Source: Steroidobacter denitrificans (GTDB lineage Bacteria > Pseudomonadota > Gammaproteobacteria > Steroidobacterales > Steroidobacteraceae). From it: a DNA stretch of 64,000 nucleotides. Under the pieces are notes generated by a model. That model was not told where the DNA came from. It worked only from the letters and a program-made list of their open reading frames with translations, and did no database searches. The stretch is taken from NCBI RefSeq assembly GCF_001579945.1, contig NZ_CP011971.1:1948001-2012000 (forward strand), given 5' to 3'. The first letter of the stretch is position 1. Each line of letters starts with the position of its first letter. The translations under genes were made by a program, and so were the position numbers. Below are positions 43,326 through 52,222 of the stretch, piece by piece.

Positions 43326-44742
43326 TCCTGGCCGCCAACGCCGCGTTATCCAGCGCCTGCTCCGGCTTGAACCACTGCAGCTTGTCGTGCAGCTTCACCA
43401 CCTCGCCGACGATGATCAGCGTGGGCGGCCGCACCTGTGCCTCGCTGGCACGCGCAGGCAAGGTCTCCAGGGTGCCGGTGATCACACGCTGGCGATAAGT
43501 GGTGCCCTGCTGCACGATGGCGGCCGGCCAGTCTGCCGGCAGGCCGTGGGCTATCAACTGACGGCAGAGCAAGGGCAGGCCGAGCAGACCCATGTAGACC
43601 ACCACCGTCTGGCCGGGGCGTGCCAGTGCCGGCCAGTCCAGATCCATGCTGCCGTCCTTGAGATGTCCAGTGACGAAGACACAGGCGTGGGAATAATCGC
43701 GGTGAGTCAGCGGAATACCCGCATAGGAAGCCACTCCTGCAGCCGCCGTGACGCCCGGCACGACTTCGAAGCGTACGCCGTGAGCGGTCAGGGTCTCGAT
43801 CTCCTCGCCCCCGCGGCCAAAAATGAAAGGATCGCCTCCTTTCAGGCGCAGCACACGCTTGCCCTCCCGAGCGAGCTTCACCAGCAGCTCGTTGATCTCT
43901 TCCTGGCGCAGCGTGTGTTTGTCGCGCTGTTTTCCCACATAGATGCGCTGGGCGTCGCGCCGGCATAAATCCACGATGGCCGCTGTGACCAGGTGGTCGT
44001 GCACCACGACGTCCGCCTGCTGCATGAGCCGCAATGCTCGGAAGGTGAGCAGATCGGGGTTGCCGGGACCGGCGCCTACCAGATAGACCTCCCCGCGCGG
44101 CTGCTGGTCCTGCGCGCCGGCCAGTTCGCGCTCCAGCCAGGCCTGAGCCTCCTTTTCCTTGCCCGCCAGCACCATATCGGCAAAAGGCCCCTGCAGGGCG
44201 TGTTCCCAGAAGATGCGCCGCTGCGCCAGGTGAGTGAACCGCTCGCCGAGCTGACTACGGAAACGCCCTGCCATCGCTGCCAGCCGCCCGTAGGCGGCAG
44301 GAATCAGTGTCTCGAGTCGTGCCCGCATCAACCGCGCCAGAACCGGTGAGGTTCCGCCCGTGGAAATCGCCACCACCAGCGGCGAACGATCCACGATGGA
44401 AGGGAAGATGAAGGAGCACAGGTCCGGCGCATCGACGACATTCACCGGGATGCCGCGAGCCTTGGCGGCACGATAGACCGATTCGTTGACGGCCCGCTCG
44501 TCGGTGGCAGCAACCACCGCCAGGGCGCCGGCCAGATGCGTCTCGGCGAACAGAGCAGCAATGTGCTCGATACGGCCGGCCGATTTTTCCCGAGTGAGGG
44601 TTTCACCCAGTCCCGGGGACACCACCGTCACCTGCGCACCGCATTCATGCAGTACGCCGACCTTGCGGGCGGCTACGGTGCCGCCGCCGACGACCAGGCA
44701 GCGCTCGCCGCGAATCTTGAGGAAGATGGGGAGAAAATCCAT
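43297..44742 (-). CDS. cysG: Siroheme synthase CysG (trifunctional)
   Basis: 481 residues. The N-terminal half is precorrin-2 dehydrogenase/sirohydrochlorin ferrochelatase (FLPIFLKIRGERCLVVGGGTVAARK, VVAATDERAVNESV, TGGTSPVLARLMRARLE). The C-terminal half from about 213 is uroporphyrinogen-III methyltransferase (VYLVGAGPGNPDLLTFRALRLMQQADVVVHD, LRLKGGDPFIFGRGGEE, TRRDYSHACVFVTGH-like). It makes siroheme, the substrate for NirDL-G-H. Since nirE is not here, its methyltransferase half may also feed heme d1 synthesis. Confidence 0.95.
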   Translation of the reverse strand: MDFLPIFLKIRGERCLVVGGGTVAARKVGVLHECGAQVTVVSPGLGETLTREKSAGRIEHIAALFAETHLAGALAVVAATDERAVNESVYRAAKARGIPVNVVDAPDLCSFIFPSIVDRSPLVVAISTGGTSPVLARLMRARLETLIPAAYGRLAAMAGRFRSQLGERFTHLAQRRIFWEHALQGPFADMVLAGKEKEAQAWLERELAGAQDQQPRGEVYLVGAGPGNPDLLTFRALRLMQQADVVVHDHLVTAAIVDLCRRDAQRIYVGKQRDKHTLRQEEINELLVKLAREGKRVLRLKGGDPFIFGRGGEEIETLTAHGVRFEVVPGVTAAAGVASYAGIPLTHRDYSHACVFVTGHLKDGSMDLDWPALARPGQTVVVYMGLLGLPLLCRQLIAHGLPADWPAAIVQQGTTYRQRVITGTLETLPARASEAQVRPPTLIIVGEVVKLHDKLQWFKPEQALDNAALAARISGWCPRNG

Positions 44743-44865
44743 TGCGCATTATACCCATGACTCCAGCCCCGCTCTGCACGGAGCCGAAGCCGCGGGAGTC
44801 TGCTCATCGCCCGGAAAGTGTTTCGATCATCCTGCCGCCGGATCATTCCGCGCGGCCACCGGGCT

Positions 44866-45120
44866 TCAGCCGCGGCGATGCACATCGATACCCGCACGGT
44901 CTTGTGAAGCAGCTGTCTGCAAACCGGCGGCACATCCCTTGCAACTGCGGCAACCGCTGTTTTCGGCGTTGACCGCCAAGTCGGCCAGCCAGGCGCTGCA
45001 TGAGGGGACGAGGATCATCATTCGGGCGATCAACCAGCGGCGCAACATCCGCGGCATGAGCTGCCATGCGGCATACCCGGCGGCGGCGGCAACGATCAGC
45101 GAGACAAGCAGGTGCTGCAT
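44866..45120 (-). CDS. Small Cys-rich membrane protein downstream of feoB
   Basis: 84 residues. One N-terminal membrane helix (LLVSLIVAAAAGYAAWQLM), a basic loop, then cysteines 41, 57, 60 and 63, the last three as CRSCKGC. It begins 3 bases after the feoB stop on the same strand. Short Cys-rich proteins of this type downstream of FeoB (DUF6587-like) are known in other proteobacteria, as I recall. A role in ferrous iron uptake, perhaps metal binding, is inferred from position only. Confidence 0.75.
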   Translation of the reverse strand: MQHLLVSLIVAAAAGYAAWQLMPRMLRRWLIARMMILVPSCSAWLADLAVNAENSGCRSCKGCAAGLQTAASQDRAGIDVHRRG

Positions 45121-45123
45121 GAT

Positions 45124-46995
45124 TCAAGCTCCCGTGAATGCAAGCGCGATGCGATAGGTCAGGAACGACGCCAGGTAGGCGAGCGCAAACAAGTAGCCCG
45201 CCATCAGCAAGGGATAGCGAATCGAGTTGGTTTCCCGCTTCACGATCGACAAGGTCGAAATACACTGTGGCGCAAACACGTACCACGCGAGCAGGGAATA
45301 GGCCGTTGCCGCCGACCAACTCGCTGCGATCATGGGCGTGAGCTGCTCCGCCACGTTGTCACCGGTGGCCGACAATGCGTAGACCGTGCCCAGCGCACTG
45401 ACTGCGACTTCACGCGCGGCGAAGCCCGGCACCAGCGCGATCGAAATCTGCCAGTTGAAGCCGATCGGTGCCAGCACCGTCTCCAATGCGCGTCCAAGCA
45501 TCCCCGCGAGGCTGTATTGGATCGCCGCTCCGGTGGCCTCGGGCGGCGGTGCCGGATACGAGGCGAGAAACCAGAGCAGGATCGACAGTGACAGGATGAT
45601 GGTGCCGACGCGCATCAGGAAGATTTTCGCGCGCTCCAGCAGTCCGATGAACAGGTTGCGCAGATTGGGCCAGCGGTACGATGGCAGCTCCATCATCAGC
45701 GGGTGCAGCAGCGTGCGCCCCGAGCTGACCTTGAGGACCCAGGCCACCGCCATCGCGCTGACGATCCCTGCAAGGTACAGCGTAAACAGCACGACGCCCT
45801 GCAGATTGAGAAATCCCATCACCTTTCGCTGTGGAATGAAGGCGCCGATGATCAATGCATAGACAGGCAGGCGTGCAGAGCAGGTCGTCAGGGGTGCGAT
45901 CATGATCGTGGTGAGCCGATCGCGCCAATTGCCGATATGACGCGTGGCCATGATTCCCGGCACCGCACAGGCGAAACTGGACAGCAGCGGAATGAAGGAG
46001 CGGCCAGACAATCCCACGGTGCCCATGACGCGATCCAGCATGAAAGCGGCGCGCGGCAGATAGCCCGAGTCCTCCAGGGCGAGAATGAACATGAACAGGA
46101 TCAGGATCTGCGGCAGGAAAATCAGCACGCTCCCCACCCCGGCGACGATTCCATCGACCAGCAGGCTGCGCAGGATGCCGTCCGGCATCCATGCATTGAG
46201 CAATGCGCCCGTCATCTCTATACCCGCCTCGATCCAGCCCATCGGCAGCTGCGCCCAGGCGAACACCGACTGGAACATCAGGAACAAAGTCGCAGCAAGG
46301 ATCGCGAAACCCCAGACCGGATGCATCACGATGCGGTCCAGTGCGTCGTCCACGCGCATGCCGCTCGCCGGTTCGCGCACCGCGGCGGCAAGGATGCGCC
46401 GGACCTCACGCTGCGTCTCCGCCACGCCGGCCACATCCGAGGCGGTCCATGCTCGAGCGGCGATCGGCCGGTCGGAAAGATGTTCCTGGATCAGGCGCAC
46501 CAGATCATCTGCCCCGCCCCGCCGCACGGCGACGGTCCGCACCACTGGAATGCCGAGTTCCCTCTCGAGCGCGTCGATATCGATTTCCACGCCGCGACGC
46601 CGGGCCACATCGGTCATGTTCAGCGCCAGAACCGTCGGCAGGCCCAGCCGCTTCACTTCCACGACCAGACGCAGATTAAGACGCAGATTGGTCGCGTCGG
46701 TGACACATATCAGCAAATCCGGCCGCGGTTCGTCGAGCTTGCCAAGGATGGCATCGCGCGTGATGACCTCGTCCTGACTCAGCGGGTTCAGGCTATAGGC
46801 GCCCGGCAGATCCACGACCCGGACGCGCTGCCCCTGCGGCGTATCGAGCAGGCCTTCCTTGCGCTCCACGGTGACACCGGCGTAGTTGGCAACCTTCTGC
46901 CGGCTTCCCGTCAGTAGGTTGAACAGCGCGGTCTTGCCGCAGTTGGGATTGCCCAGCAACGCGACACGAAGTCCCGTCTGAATCGGAGCGCTCAT
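45124..46995 (-). CDS. feoB: Ferrous iron transporter FeoB
   Basis: 623 residues, shorter than the 773 of E. coli. The N-terminal G domain has G1 GNPNCGKT at 15-22, G3 DLPGAYSLNP and G4 NMTD. The transmembrane core starts near 210 with GFAILAATLFLMFQSVFAW and the conserved IPLLSSFACAVPGIMATRHI and GFAAREVAVSALGTVYAL segments. The Fe2+-transport cysteine is kept in FACAVPG. GTP-dependent Fe2+ import through the inner membrane. feoA overlaps its start by 4 bases. Confidence 0.95.
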   Translation of the reverse strand: MSAPIQTGLRVALLGNPNCGKTALFNLLTGSRQKVANYAGVTVERKEGLLDTPQGQRVRVVDLPGAYSLNPLSQDEVITRDAILGKLDEPRPDLLICVTDATNLRLNLRLVVEVKRLGLPTVLALNMTDVARRRGVEIDIDALERELGIPVVRTVAVRRGGADDLVRLIQEHLSDRPIAARAWTASDVAGVAETQREVRRILAAAVREPASGMRVDDALDRIVMHPVWGFAILAATLFLMFQSVFAWAQLPMGWIEAGIEMTGALLNAWMPDGILRSLLVDGIVAGVGSVLIFLPQILILFMFILALEDSGYLPRAAFMLDRVMGTVGLSGRSFIPLLSSFACAVPGIMATRHIGNWRDRLTTIMIAPLTTCSARLPVYALIIGAFIPQRKVMGFLNLQGVVLFTLYLAGIVSAMAVAWVLKVSSGRTLLHPLMMELPSYRWPNLRNLFIGLLERAKIFLMRVGTIILSLSILLWFLASYPAPPPEATGAAIQYSLAGMLGRALETVLAPIGFNWQISIALVPGFAAREVAVSALGTVYALSATGDNVAEQLTPMIAASWSAATAYSLLAWYVFAPQCISTLSIVKRETNSIRYPLLMAGYLFALAYLASFLTYRIALAFTGA

Positions 46996-47315
46996 GAACG
47001 GATATCGGTTTCAGGTGCGAGCGCAACCAGCACATGGTCGGCTTCGAAACGACGCAGTGCAAAAGTGGTATTGCCGACACGCACGGCGATCGGTTCGCGC
47101 CCCGGATGCCCTTGGGCCACCACCCGCAGGAACTCTCCTGCGACGAAACCGAGTTCCACCAATCGCAACCCTATATTCCCATCCTCGTTCGCGAAGATTC
47201 CGCAACGGACCTCGCGGACGACGACCCTCTGGCCTACCTCGACATTACCGAGCGGAAAGGTGCAGCCATCCGTCTCGCCGAGGACGGACTCATCATTGCC
47301 AAGGTAGCGGCTCAT
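46992..47315 (-). CDS. feoA: FeoA domain protein
   Basis: 107 residues. SH3-like FeoA fold: FPLGNVEVGQRVVVREVRCG, LRLVELGFVAGEFLRVVAQGHPGREPIAVRVGNTTFALRRFEA. The first 18 residues are longer than usual; a start at a later codon is possible. It partners FeoB in ferrous iron import and overlaps the feoB start (ATGA). A Fur-like operator lies 22 bases upstream. Confidence 0.92.
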   Translation of the reverse strand: MSRYLGNDESVLGETDGCTFPLGNVEVGQRVVVREVRCGIFANEDGNIGLRLVELGFVAGEFLRVVAQGHPGREPIAVRVGNTTFALRRFEADHVLVALAPETDIRS

Positions 47316-47336
47316 TTGGAGTGGATGACCTGATTC

Positions 47337-47360
47337 ATAATGAGAAACGTTCTCAATTAT
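47337..47360. promoter_or_regulatory. Fur box-like operator of feoAB
   Basis: ATAATGAGAAACGTTCTCA (47337-47355) continues as ATTAT to give a near-palindrome around TGAGAA-ACG-TTCTCA. This matches the inverted-repeat form of Fur sites (AATGAGAATNATTCTCATT). Its position just upstream of feoA fits iron repression. Binding is inferred. Confidence 0.65.
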
Positions 47361-47366
47361 GATTCT

Positions 47367-47799
47367 TTTTCAAGCCGCTTGCACCTGCGGCTGCATCCCC
47401 GCCCTGCCCCCTGGGATTCCGGCCCCAGGGATCGACCCAGCAAGGGGGTTCTACCGGCGACCGGCAAGATCAGAGCAAGAGCAAGACAAAATCAGGCGAA
47501 GGCCGGACCGATACCGGGAGCCGCATGCGGCGAGCGGCCAGCGGCGAGCGGCCAGGTATAACCGGGCCAGATAAAGAACGGGGGTTGATCGAGAACCTGG
47601 GGCAGGAGAGATAAAGTCGGGGCGCAAGCGCGGTCATCACCCAGGTCAGGCCGCCCCTCCCTTGCGGGCGGCCGATGCCGCTGGTCACGCTCCAAAGGGT
47701 CCGCTGCCGGGCGTCGGAGCCGACAGCCGGGGTCCGATCGGAAGCCGGGACTCGGAGTGGACGCCGGCGCTTGCGCATACCGGCGTCCTGCCGGCCGAT
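47367..47799. other. feoA-dps intergenic region
   Basis: 433 bases, rich in GC and short direct repeats such as GCGAGCGGCCA. A 102-residue minus-strand frame at 47470-47778 has no family resemblance and is high-GC noise in my reading. No promoter or terminator can be placed with confidence. Confidence 0.5.
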
Positions 47800-48294
47800 T
47801 CAGTCCTCCAACAGACTACGCAGCATCCAGGCGGTTTTTTCGTGTACTTCCAGACGCTGGGTCAGCAGATCGGCCGTGGGCTGATCGTTCGCCTCATCGA
47901 CGATCGGAAACAGCTTGCGCGCGGTGCGTGCCGTGGCCTCCTGGGCTGCAACCAGGTGGCGCACCATGTCGGCCGCTTGCGGGACACCCTCGACTTCCTT
48001 GATCGAAGTCATCTTGGCGAAGGTATGGTAGGTGCCTGGCGCGGGATGGCCGAGCGCCCGGATACGCTCGGCGATCAAGTCCAGCGCATTCCACTGTTCC
48101 GTGTACTGACCCATGAACATCTGGTGCAGGCTGTTGAACATCGGACCCGTAACATTCCAGTGGAAGTTATGCGTCATCAGGTACAGGGTATAGCTGTCGG
48201 CCAGCAGCGCCGAGAGGCCATGTACAATCTTTTCCCGATCGGAACCCTTGATGCCGATGTCGATAGCCGGCGCTTTCTTAGTCTTGGTTGCCAT
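47800..48294 (-). CDS. dps: DNA starvation/stationary phase protection protein Dps
   Basis: 164 residues. Ferritin-like 12-mer that stores iron and shields DNA. The ferroxidase-centre motif is clear: [26 protein letters not shown] with the His residues, then the [22 protein letters not shown] segment. A Lys-rich N-terminus ([10 protein letters not shown]) may bind DNA. The iron uptake and storage genes are neighbours here. Confidence 0.95.
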   Translation of the reverse strand: MATKTKKAPAIDIGIKGSDREKIVHGLSALLADSYTLYLMTHNFHWNVTGPMFNSLHQMFMGQYTEQWNALDLIAERIRALGHPAPGTYHTFAKMTSIKEVEGVPQAADMVRHLVAAQEATARTARKLFPIVDEANDQPTADLLTQRLEVHEKTAWMLRSLLED

Positions 48295-48631
48295 GCAAGC
48301 CCTCGGGCAAAGCCCTGGTGATTGAATCCGTGGATGAATGCAACGGTCGCCTCGCGAAGCAGAGGATTATTGCCTGCTTGCCGATCCGATACCAGCGTCC
48401 ACCATGACATCCGCAGATTACGCGGACCAACGGCCTGGCCGGCACCCCCATTAAAATCACTATGCTTCGAAAACACTCCCTGTACTTTCCGAAGTCCGGG
48501 TATGTTGAAACGCTCATCCAGGCATTCAGGTTCCAATGCCCACCATCTTCCCCCCAGCTCGAGCGCCCGTACTTTGTGCTCGCAATCGGCTCAGAGCGCA
48601 CTCAAATACCCGAGAAAATCGCCGGATCCGG
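48295..48631. other. dps-lexA intergenic region
   Basis: 337 bases with no gene I can support and no clear OxyR, Fur or terminator motif. The minus-strand frames here are short and lack any family pattern. It should contain the dps promoter. Confidence 0.45.
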
Positions 48632-49258
48632 CTACTGAAACAGCCCCTTTGATTTTCCGTGACGCAGGACGCCGACGACCACCCCCTCGATTACCAACGA
48701 CTGTTCCTTGAGATCGACGCGGATCGGCTCGAACTCTTCGTTCTCCGGCAACAGCCACACGATCTTGCCTTCGTGCTTGTAGCGCTTGACCGTGACCTCG
48801 TCATCGAGGCGGGCAACGATCACCTGCCGGTTGCGCACCTCGGGCGTGCGATGCACGGCGACCAGGTCGCCATCGAGGATGCCGATATCCTTCATGCTCA
48901 TGCCCTTGACCTTGAGCAGATAGTCCGCGTGCGGCTGGAAGATCTTCGGATCGATCTGGTAGCGGTCCTCGATGTGCTCCTGCGCCAGTATCGGTCGACC
49001 GGCCGCAACCCGGCCGATCAGCGGCAGACCCAACTGCTCGCGCAGCGAATCCTTGAGCTGGATTCCGCGGGAGGTACTCGGGATGAGATCGATCACTCCC
49101 TTGCGCTGCAGGGCACGCAGATGTTCCTCGGCCGCGTTGGGCGACTTGAAACCGAACGCCTCGGCGATCTCCGCTCTGGTCGGCGGCATGCCGGAATCGT
49201 TGATCGTTTCCCGAATCAATTTGAGTATTTCGCGCTGTCGTGGCGTCAGTTCGGACAT
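48632..49258 (-). CDS. lexA: SOS repressor LexA
   Basis: 208 residues. N-terminal winged helix ([32 protein letters not shown]) and a C-terminal S24 peptidase domain. The autocleavage site is Ala86-Gly87 (VAAGRP), the nucleophile is Ser121 in KGMSMKDIG, and the general base is Lys158 in EVTVKRY. It represses the SOS genes until RecA filaments trigger cleavage. An SOS box lies 31 bases upstream of its start. Confidence 0.97.
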   Translation of the reverse strand: MSELTPRQREILKLIRETINDSGMPPTRAEIAEAFGFKSPNAAEEHLRALQRKGVIDLIPSTSRGIQLKDSLREQLGLPLIGRVAAGRPILAQEHIEDRYQIDPKIFQPHADYLLKVKGMSMKDIGILDGDLVAVHRTPEVRNRQVIVARLDDEVTVKRYKHEGKIVWLLPENEEFEPIRVDLKEQSLVIEGVVVGVLRHGKSKGLFQ

Positions 49259-49288
49259 GCGTTTCGGTCCTGTATGGATGGCCAGCGA

Positions 49289-49304
49289 CTATATTTATAT
49301 ACAG
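49289..49304. promoter_or_regulatory. LexA (SOS) box upstream of lexA
   Basis: CTATATTTATATACAG matches CTGT-N8-ACAG except for one base in the left half-site (CTAT). A second, weaker site CTGTATGGATGGCCAG is at 49270-49285. Two boxes are common before lexA and suggest autoregulation. The rest of the 350-base gap to fimT shows nothing clear. Confidence 0.6.
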
Positions 49305-49608
49305 GTAAACGAGCGAAAGCAACCCTCGTCGAGGCCCCGCCCGGATGAATGCACCAGGCCGAATCCACTTCGAGCGGCAGGCCTGCCGGCCAAGGGCGGT
49401 CAAGCTCATCGCCCGATTCTCTTGCCGGCGCGAAGACACCAAGCGCGCAACGTTGTGAACCTCGTCACATTCGCAGTCTACTGACACCATCGCAGGTGCA
49501 TTACGCTGGTTTGACAGAACATCGACACCTCGACCGCCCGTCCTCCAGGACCCGCCGTTGATCGGATGCCGCTCGACGACAAACACGAGCTCCTTAATAG
49601 TCCGTGCC

Positions 49609-50163
49609 ATGCGAAAAACCCGACACAAGCGCTCAAGGCCCACCCGCGCCGCCGGCTTCACGCTGCTGGAGCTCATGGTGGCCATTACCGTCCTGGCTGT
49701 CCTGTTGGGTATAGGCGTCCCCGCATTCACACAGATAATCCGTAACAACCAGATCGCTGCACAGACCAACGAATTTGTTACAGCGCTAACGATCGCTCGG
49801 AGCGAAGCGTTAAAGCGAGGACTCCCGGTAAGTCTCTGTGTGTCGAACAGCGCACAGAACGCCTGCGAGGAAGATGCGGAAAACTGGAATTCAGGCTGGA
49901 TCGCATTCATAGACCCGACGAACCCCGGAACGCTGGATGCTGGTGAAGATATCATCCAAGTGTGGCCAGCCATCAGCCACGGCTTGAATCTACTACTCGA
50001 TACTGACAGCGTCTTCATTCGCTATCTACCAGGAGGCGCATCCGATGCAGCAGGCCTGCTGACTTTTGAACTCAGCAGGCCAGGATGTACTGGCAATAAT
50101 GCGCGTCAGATCGAAATCTCACAGACCGGTCGTATCGGCTCGAAGAAAATCGGGTGTTCGTAA
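49609..50163 (+). CDS. fimT: Type IV minor pilin FimT/GspH-like
   Basis: 184 residues from ATG 49609 (MRKTRHKRSRPTRAAG). Class III prepilin signal with cleavage after Gly in RAAG-FTLLELMV and the conserved Glu at +5, then a hydrophobic helix to VPAFTQII. The GspH domain motif QTNEFVTALTIARSEALKRG follows. The frame is open from 49558 but the extra residues are not pilin-like. No strong ribosome site is seen for either. First gene of the minor pilin cluster; its stop overlaps pilV. Confidence 0.88.
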   Translation: MRKTRHKRSRPTRAAGFTLLELMVAITVLAVLLGIGVPAFTQIIRNNQIAAQTNEFVTALTIARSEALKRGLPVSLCVSNSAQNACEEDAENWNSGWIAFIDPTNPGTLDAGEDIIQVWPAISHGLNLLLDTDSVFIRYLPGGASDAAGLLTFELSRPGCTGNNARQIEISQTGRIGSKKIGCS

Positions 50164-50609
50164 TGGCTAAGCGACGACATGTACTTCCGAGGGCGAAACA
50201 CCGCAGCTACGGTACTACCCTGATCGAGGTTCTTGTAACTCTCGTTGTAATCTCTGTAGGGCTATTGGGTATCGCAGGGCTGCAATTGGTTAGCTTACGC
50301 AACAACAAAGACGCAACCATCCGTACTCAGGCAAGTGTTTTAGCTGCTGACATTGCCGATCGCATGCGTGCTAACCGCACGGCTGCCTTGAATGACCAAT
50401 ATAACCTGGAGATCGACACTAGTCCCGGAACGGGTACGACCATTCCTGAAGACGACCTGACCGCATGGCGCACTACACTGGCTCAGCAACTTCCGAATGG
50501 CACTGGAAGCGTTGATCGCATCACCGGTAATGTCTTCACAATCACTATCCAATGGAGAGAGCGCGGCGATGCTGATCCCGTCGAGTTCCAAACGAGTACG
50601 GAGATCTGA
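50163..50609 (+). CDS. pilV: Type IV pilus minor pilin PilV
   Basis: 148 residues from ATG 50163, with TAATG overlap with the fimT stop. Prepilin signal RSYG-TTLIEVLVTLVVISVGLLGIAGLQL with Glu at +5, followed by the PilV-type pattern ASVLAADIADRMRANR. Part of the pilus priming complex with PilW, PilX, PilY1 and FimT-like subunits. Confidence 0.92.
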   Translation: MAKRRHVLPRAKHRSYGTTLIEVLVTLVVISVGLLGIAGLQLVSLRNNKDATIRTQASVLAADIADRMRANRTAALNDQYNLEIDTSPGTGTTIPEDDLTAWRTTLAQQLPNGTGSVDRITGNVFTITIQWRERGDADPVEFQTSTEI

Positions 50610-50610
50610 T

Positions 50611-51648
50611 ATGCAGCAGATCCGCCGCCCCCGCTATCAGCGCGAACTCGGCTTCGGCTTGATCGAGATCATGATCGGTATGTTACTTGGTCTTTTGATC
50701 ATGGGTGGCGTTCTGTCCATGTTCACAAGCTCCAGAAAAACTTATGAATCGACCGATCAACTTTCTCGCGTACAGGAAAATGGCCGTTATGCACTGAACC
50801 AAATCGTGCATGATCTACGGTCTGCAGGCTATATCGGCTGCGCTCGCGGCGTCGTGAATGCCAGCACGACTTTGAACGAAGCCCATATTCTTTGGAATAT
50901 GGCTGTACCTGTGCAAGGTTTCGATTGGATGTCTACTGGAAACTGGGCTCCTGCACTAGGCACAGATATTGATGCGGTCACGCCTAATCGTCTCAATGAA
51001 AGTGACATTCTCGTTGTTAGAGCACCGCGCCGAGGTGCCTTACCGGTAAGATTAACGAGCAGCATGGCTACGGCAACCGACGACCTAGCTGTAACAACCG
51101 TCTCCCCTGCACCCTTGTCAGCGGGCGATGTAGCCATGATTGCCGATTGCGAAGGCCGAGCTTTCTTTCAGGTTGCTTCTTATGACAGTGGACTAATCAC
51201 CCGTGAAGCTGGTGGCACCTGGCTAAACTCGACTGTCGATCTAAGTTATCCGTTTCGAGAAAACGCAGAAATTATACCGTTTGATACCACTATTTATTTC
51301 ATCGCTGACAGCAATTTCGGCACCGGGCCAGCTCTGTGGCGCCGCGTCAGTAGCACCTCGGCTGCGGAAGAGCTTGCAGAAGGCGTACAGCGAATCGAAG
51401 TGCGTTTCGGCGAGGATACCAACGGTGACCGGCGCGTCGACCGATACTCGATCGCTAACGATGTAAGCTCCTGGGAGGATGTGATCAGCGTAAATATCGC
51501 GCTCCTCGTACGCTCCACCAACGAGTATGGCACCGATGTCGATGCTCGCACCTATGACATGCTCGGAACGCCAGTAGGTCCTTTCAATGATCGTCGCATG
51601 CGCGAGCTATTTGTTACGACAGTCACGCTACGAAACAAGGCTCTATAA
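50611..51648 (+). CDS. pilW: Type IV pilus minor pilin PilW
   Basis: 345 residues from ATG 50611 (MQQIRRPRYQRELGFGLIEIM). Prepilin cleavage after Gly in ELG-FGLIEIMIGMLLGLLIMGG, then RVQENGRYALNQIVHDLRSAGYIGCARG, the usual PilW region. The C-terminal domain has ELAEGVQRIEVRFGEDTNGDRRVDRY, which contains a possible calcium-like D-rich loop. The frame is open to 50497 inside pilV but the family start is clear. Confidence 0.92.
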   Translation: MQQIRRPRYQRELGFGLIEIMIGMLLGLLIMGGVLSMFTSSRKTYESTDQLSRVQENGRYALNQIVHDLRSAGYIGCARGVVNASTTLNEAHILWNMAVPVQGFDWMSTGNWAPALGTDIDAVTPNRLNESDILVVRAPRRGALPVRLTSSMATATDDLAVTTVSPAPLSAGDVAMIADCEGRAFFQVASYDSGLITREAGGTWLNSTVDLSYPFRENAEIIPFDTTIYFIADSNFGTGPALWRRVSSTSAAEELAEGVQRIEVRFGEDTNGDRRVDRYSIANDVSSWEDVISVNIALLVRSTNEYGTDVDARTYDMLGTPVGPFNDRRMRELFVTTVTLRNKAL

Positions 51649-51650
51649 AG

Positions 51651-52193
51651 ATGAATCGCTCGACGATATTGTCTACATCACCTACCTCGCAGCAAGGAAC
51701 TGTGCTGGTCGTCAGCTTGCTCGTGCTCCTGGTGATGACGATTCTTGCCCTCAGCGCCAGTCAGGCAACCCGCATGCAAGAACGCATGGCTGGTGCTACA
51801 CGAGATATGGACGTTGCATTTCAGGCATCAGAAGCTGGACTACGTAATTCGGAAGAAATGCTCGATCAGCTAAGCGTGCAACCCGACCCGTGCTCATCTC
51901 CAGGCTGTCAGGTCTATCAGATCGACGTACTACCAGCAGATCTTCGTTATCTGGACAAGAACTGGTGGGATTCGCATGGGCGTATCTTCATGGAAGGTGA
52001 AGATAATCTCGATATAGTCCACGAGCAGCCGCAAGCAGTCGTCGAGGAATTAGCCTTTGTACCCGATAGCCTGACCGTCGGCCAGGGAGCCCCAACCGGC
52101 AAGACTTATTATCGCGTTACATCACGCGGCTTTGGCGCTACGGACAAGGCGGAATCTGTCCTTCAAAGCACTTACACCCGCCGATTCCAGTAA
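51651..52193 (+). CDS. pilX: Type IV pilus minor pilin PilX
   Basis: 180 residues. After a short N-terminus it has QQGTVLVVSLLVLLVMTILALSASQATRMQERMAG, the PilX pattern with the hydrophobic helix and the RMQERMAGATRDMDVAFQASEAGLRN extension. The prepilin site lacks the exact G-F[TS]LIE form, as in other PilX proteins. It starts 2 bases after the pilW stop and precedes pilY1 by 29 bases. Confidence 0.9.
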   Translation: MNRSTILSTSPTSQQGTVLVVSLLVLLVMTILALSASQATRMQERMAGATRDMDVAFQASEAGLRNSEEMLDQLSVQPDPCSSPGCQVYQIDVLPADLRYLDKNWWDSHGRIFMEGEDNLDIVHEQPQAVVEELAFVPDSLTVGQGAPTGKTYYRVTSRGFGATDKAESVLQSTYTRRFQ

Positions 52194-52222
52194 TCCAGAA
52201 CAGTCATCTCCAGGACTCGAAC

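Noticed and set aside
47470-47778. 102-residue minus-strand frame in the feoA-dps gap
   Set aside because: No ribosome site, no family pattern, R/P-rich composition typical of chance frames in GC-rich sequence.
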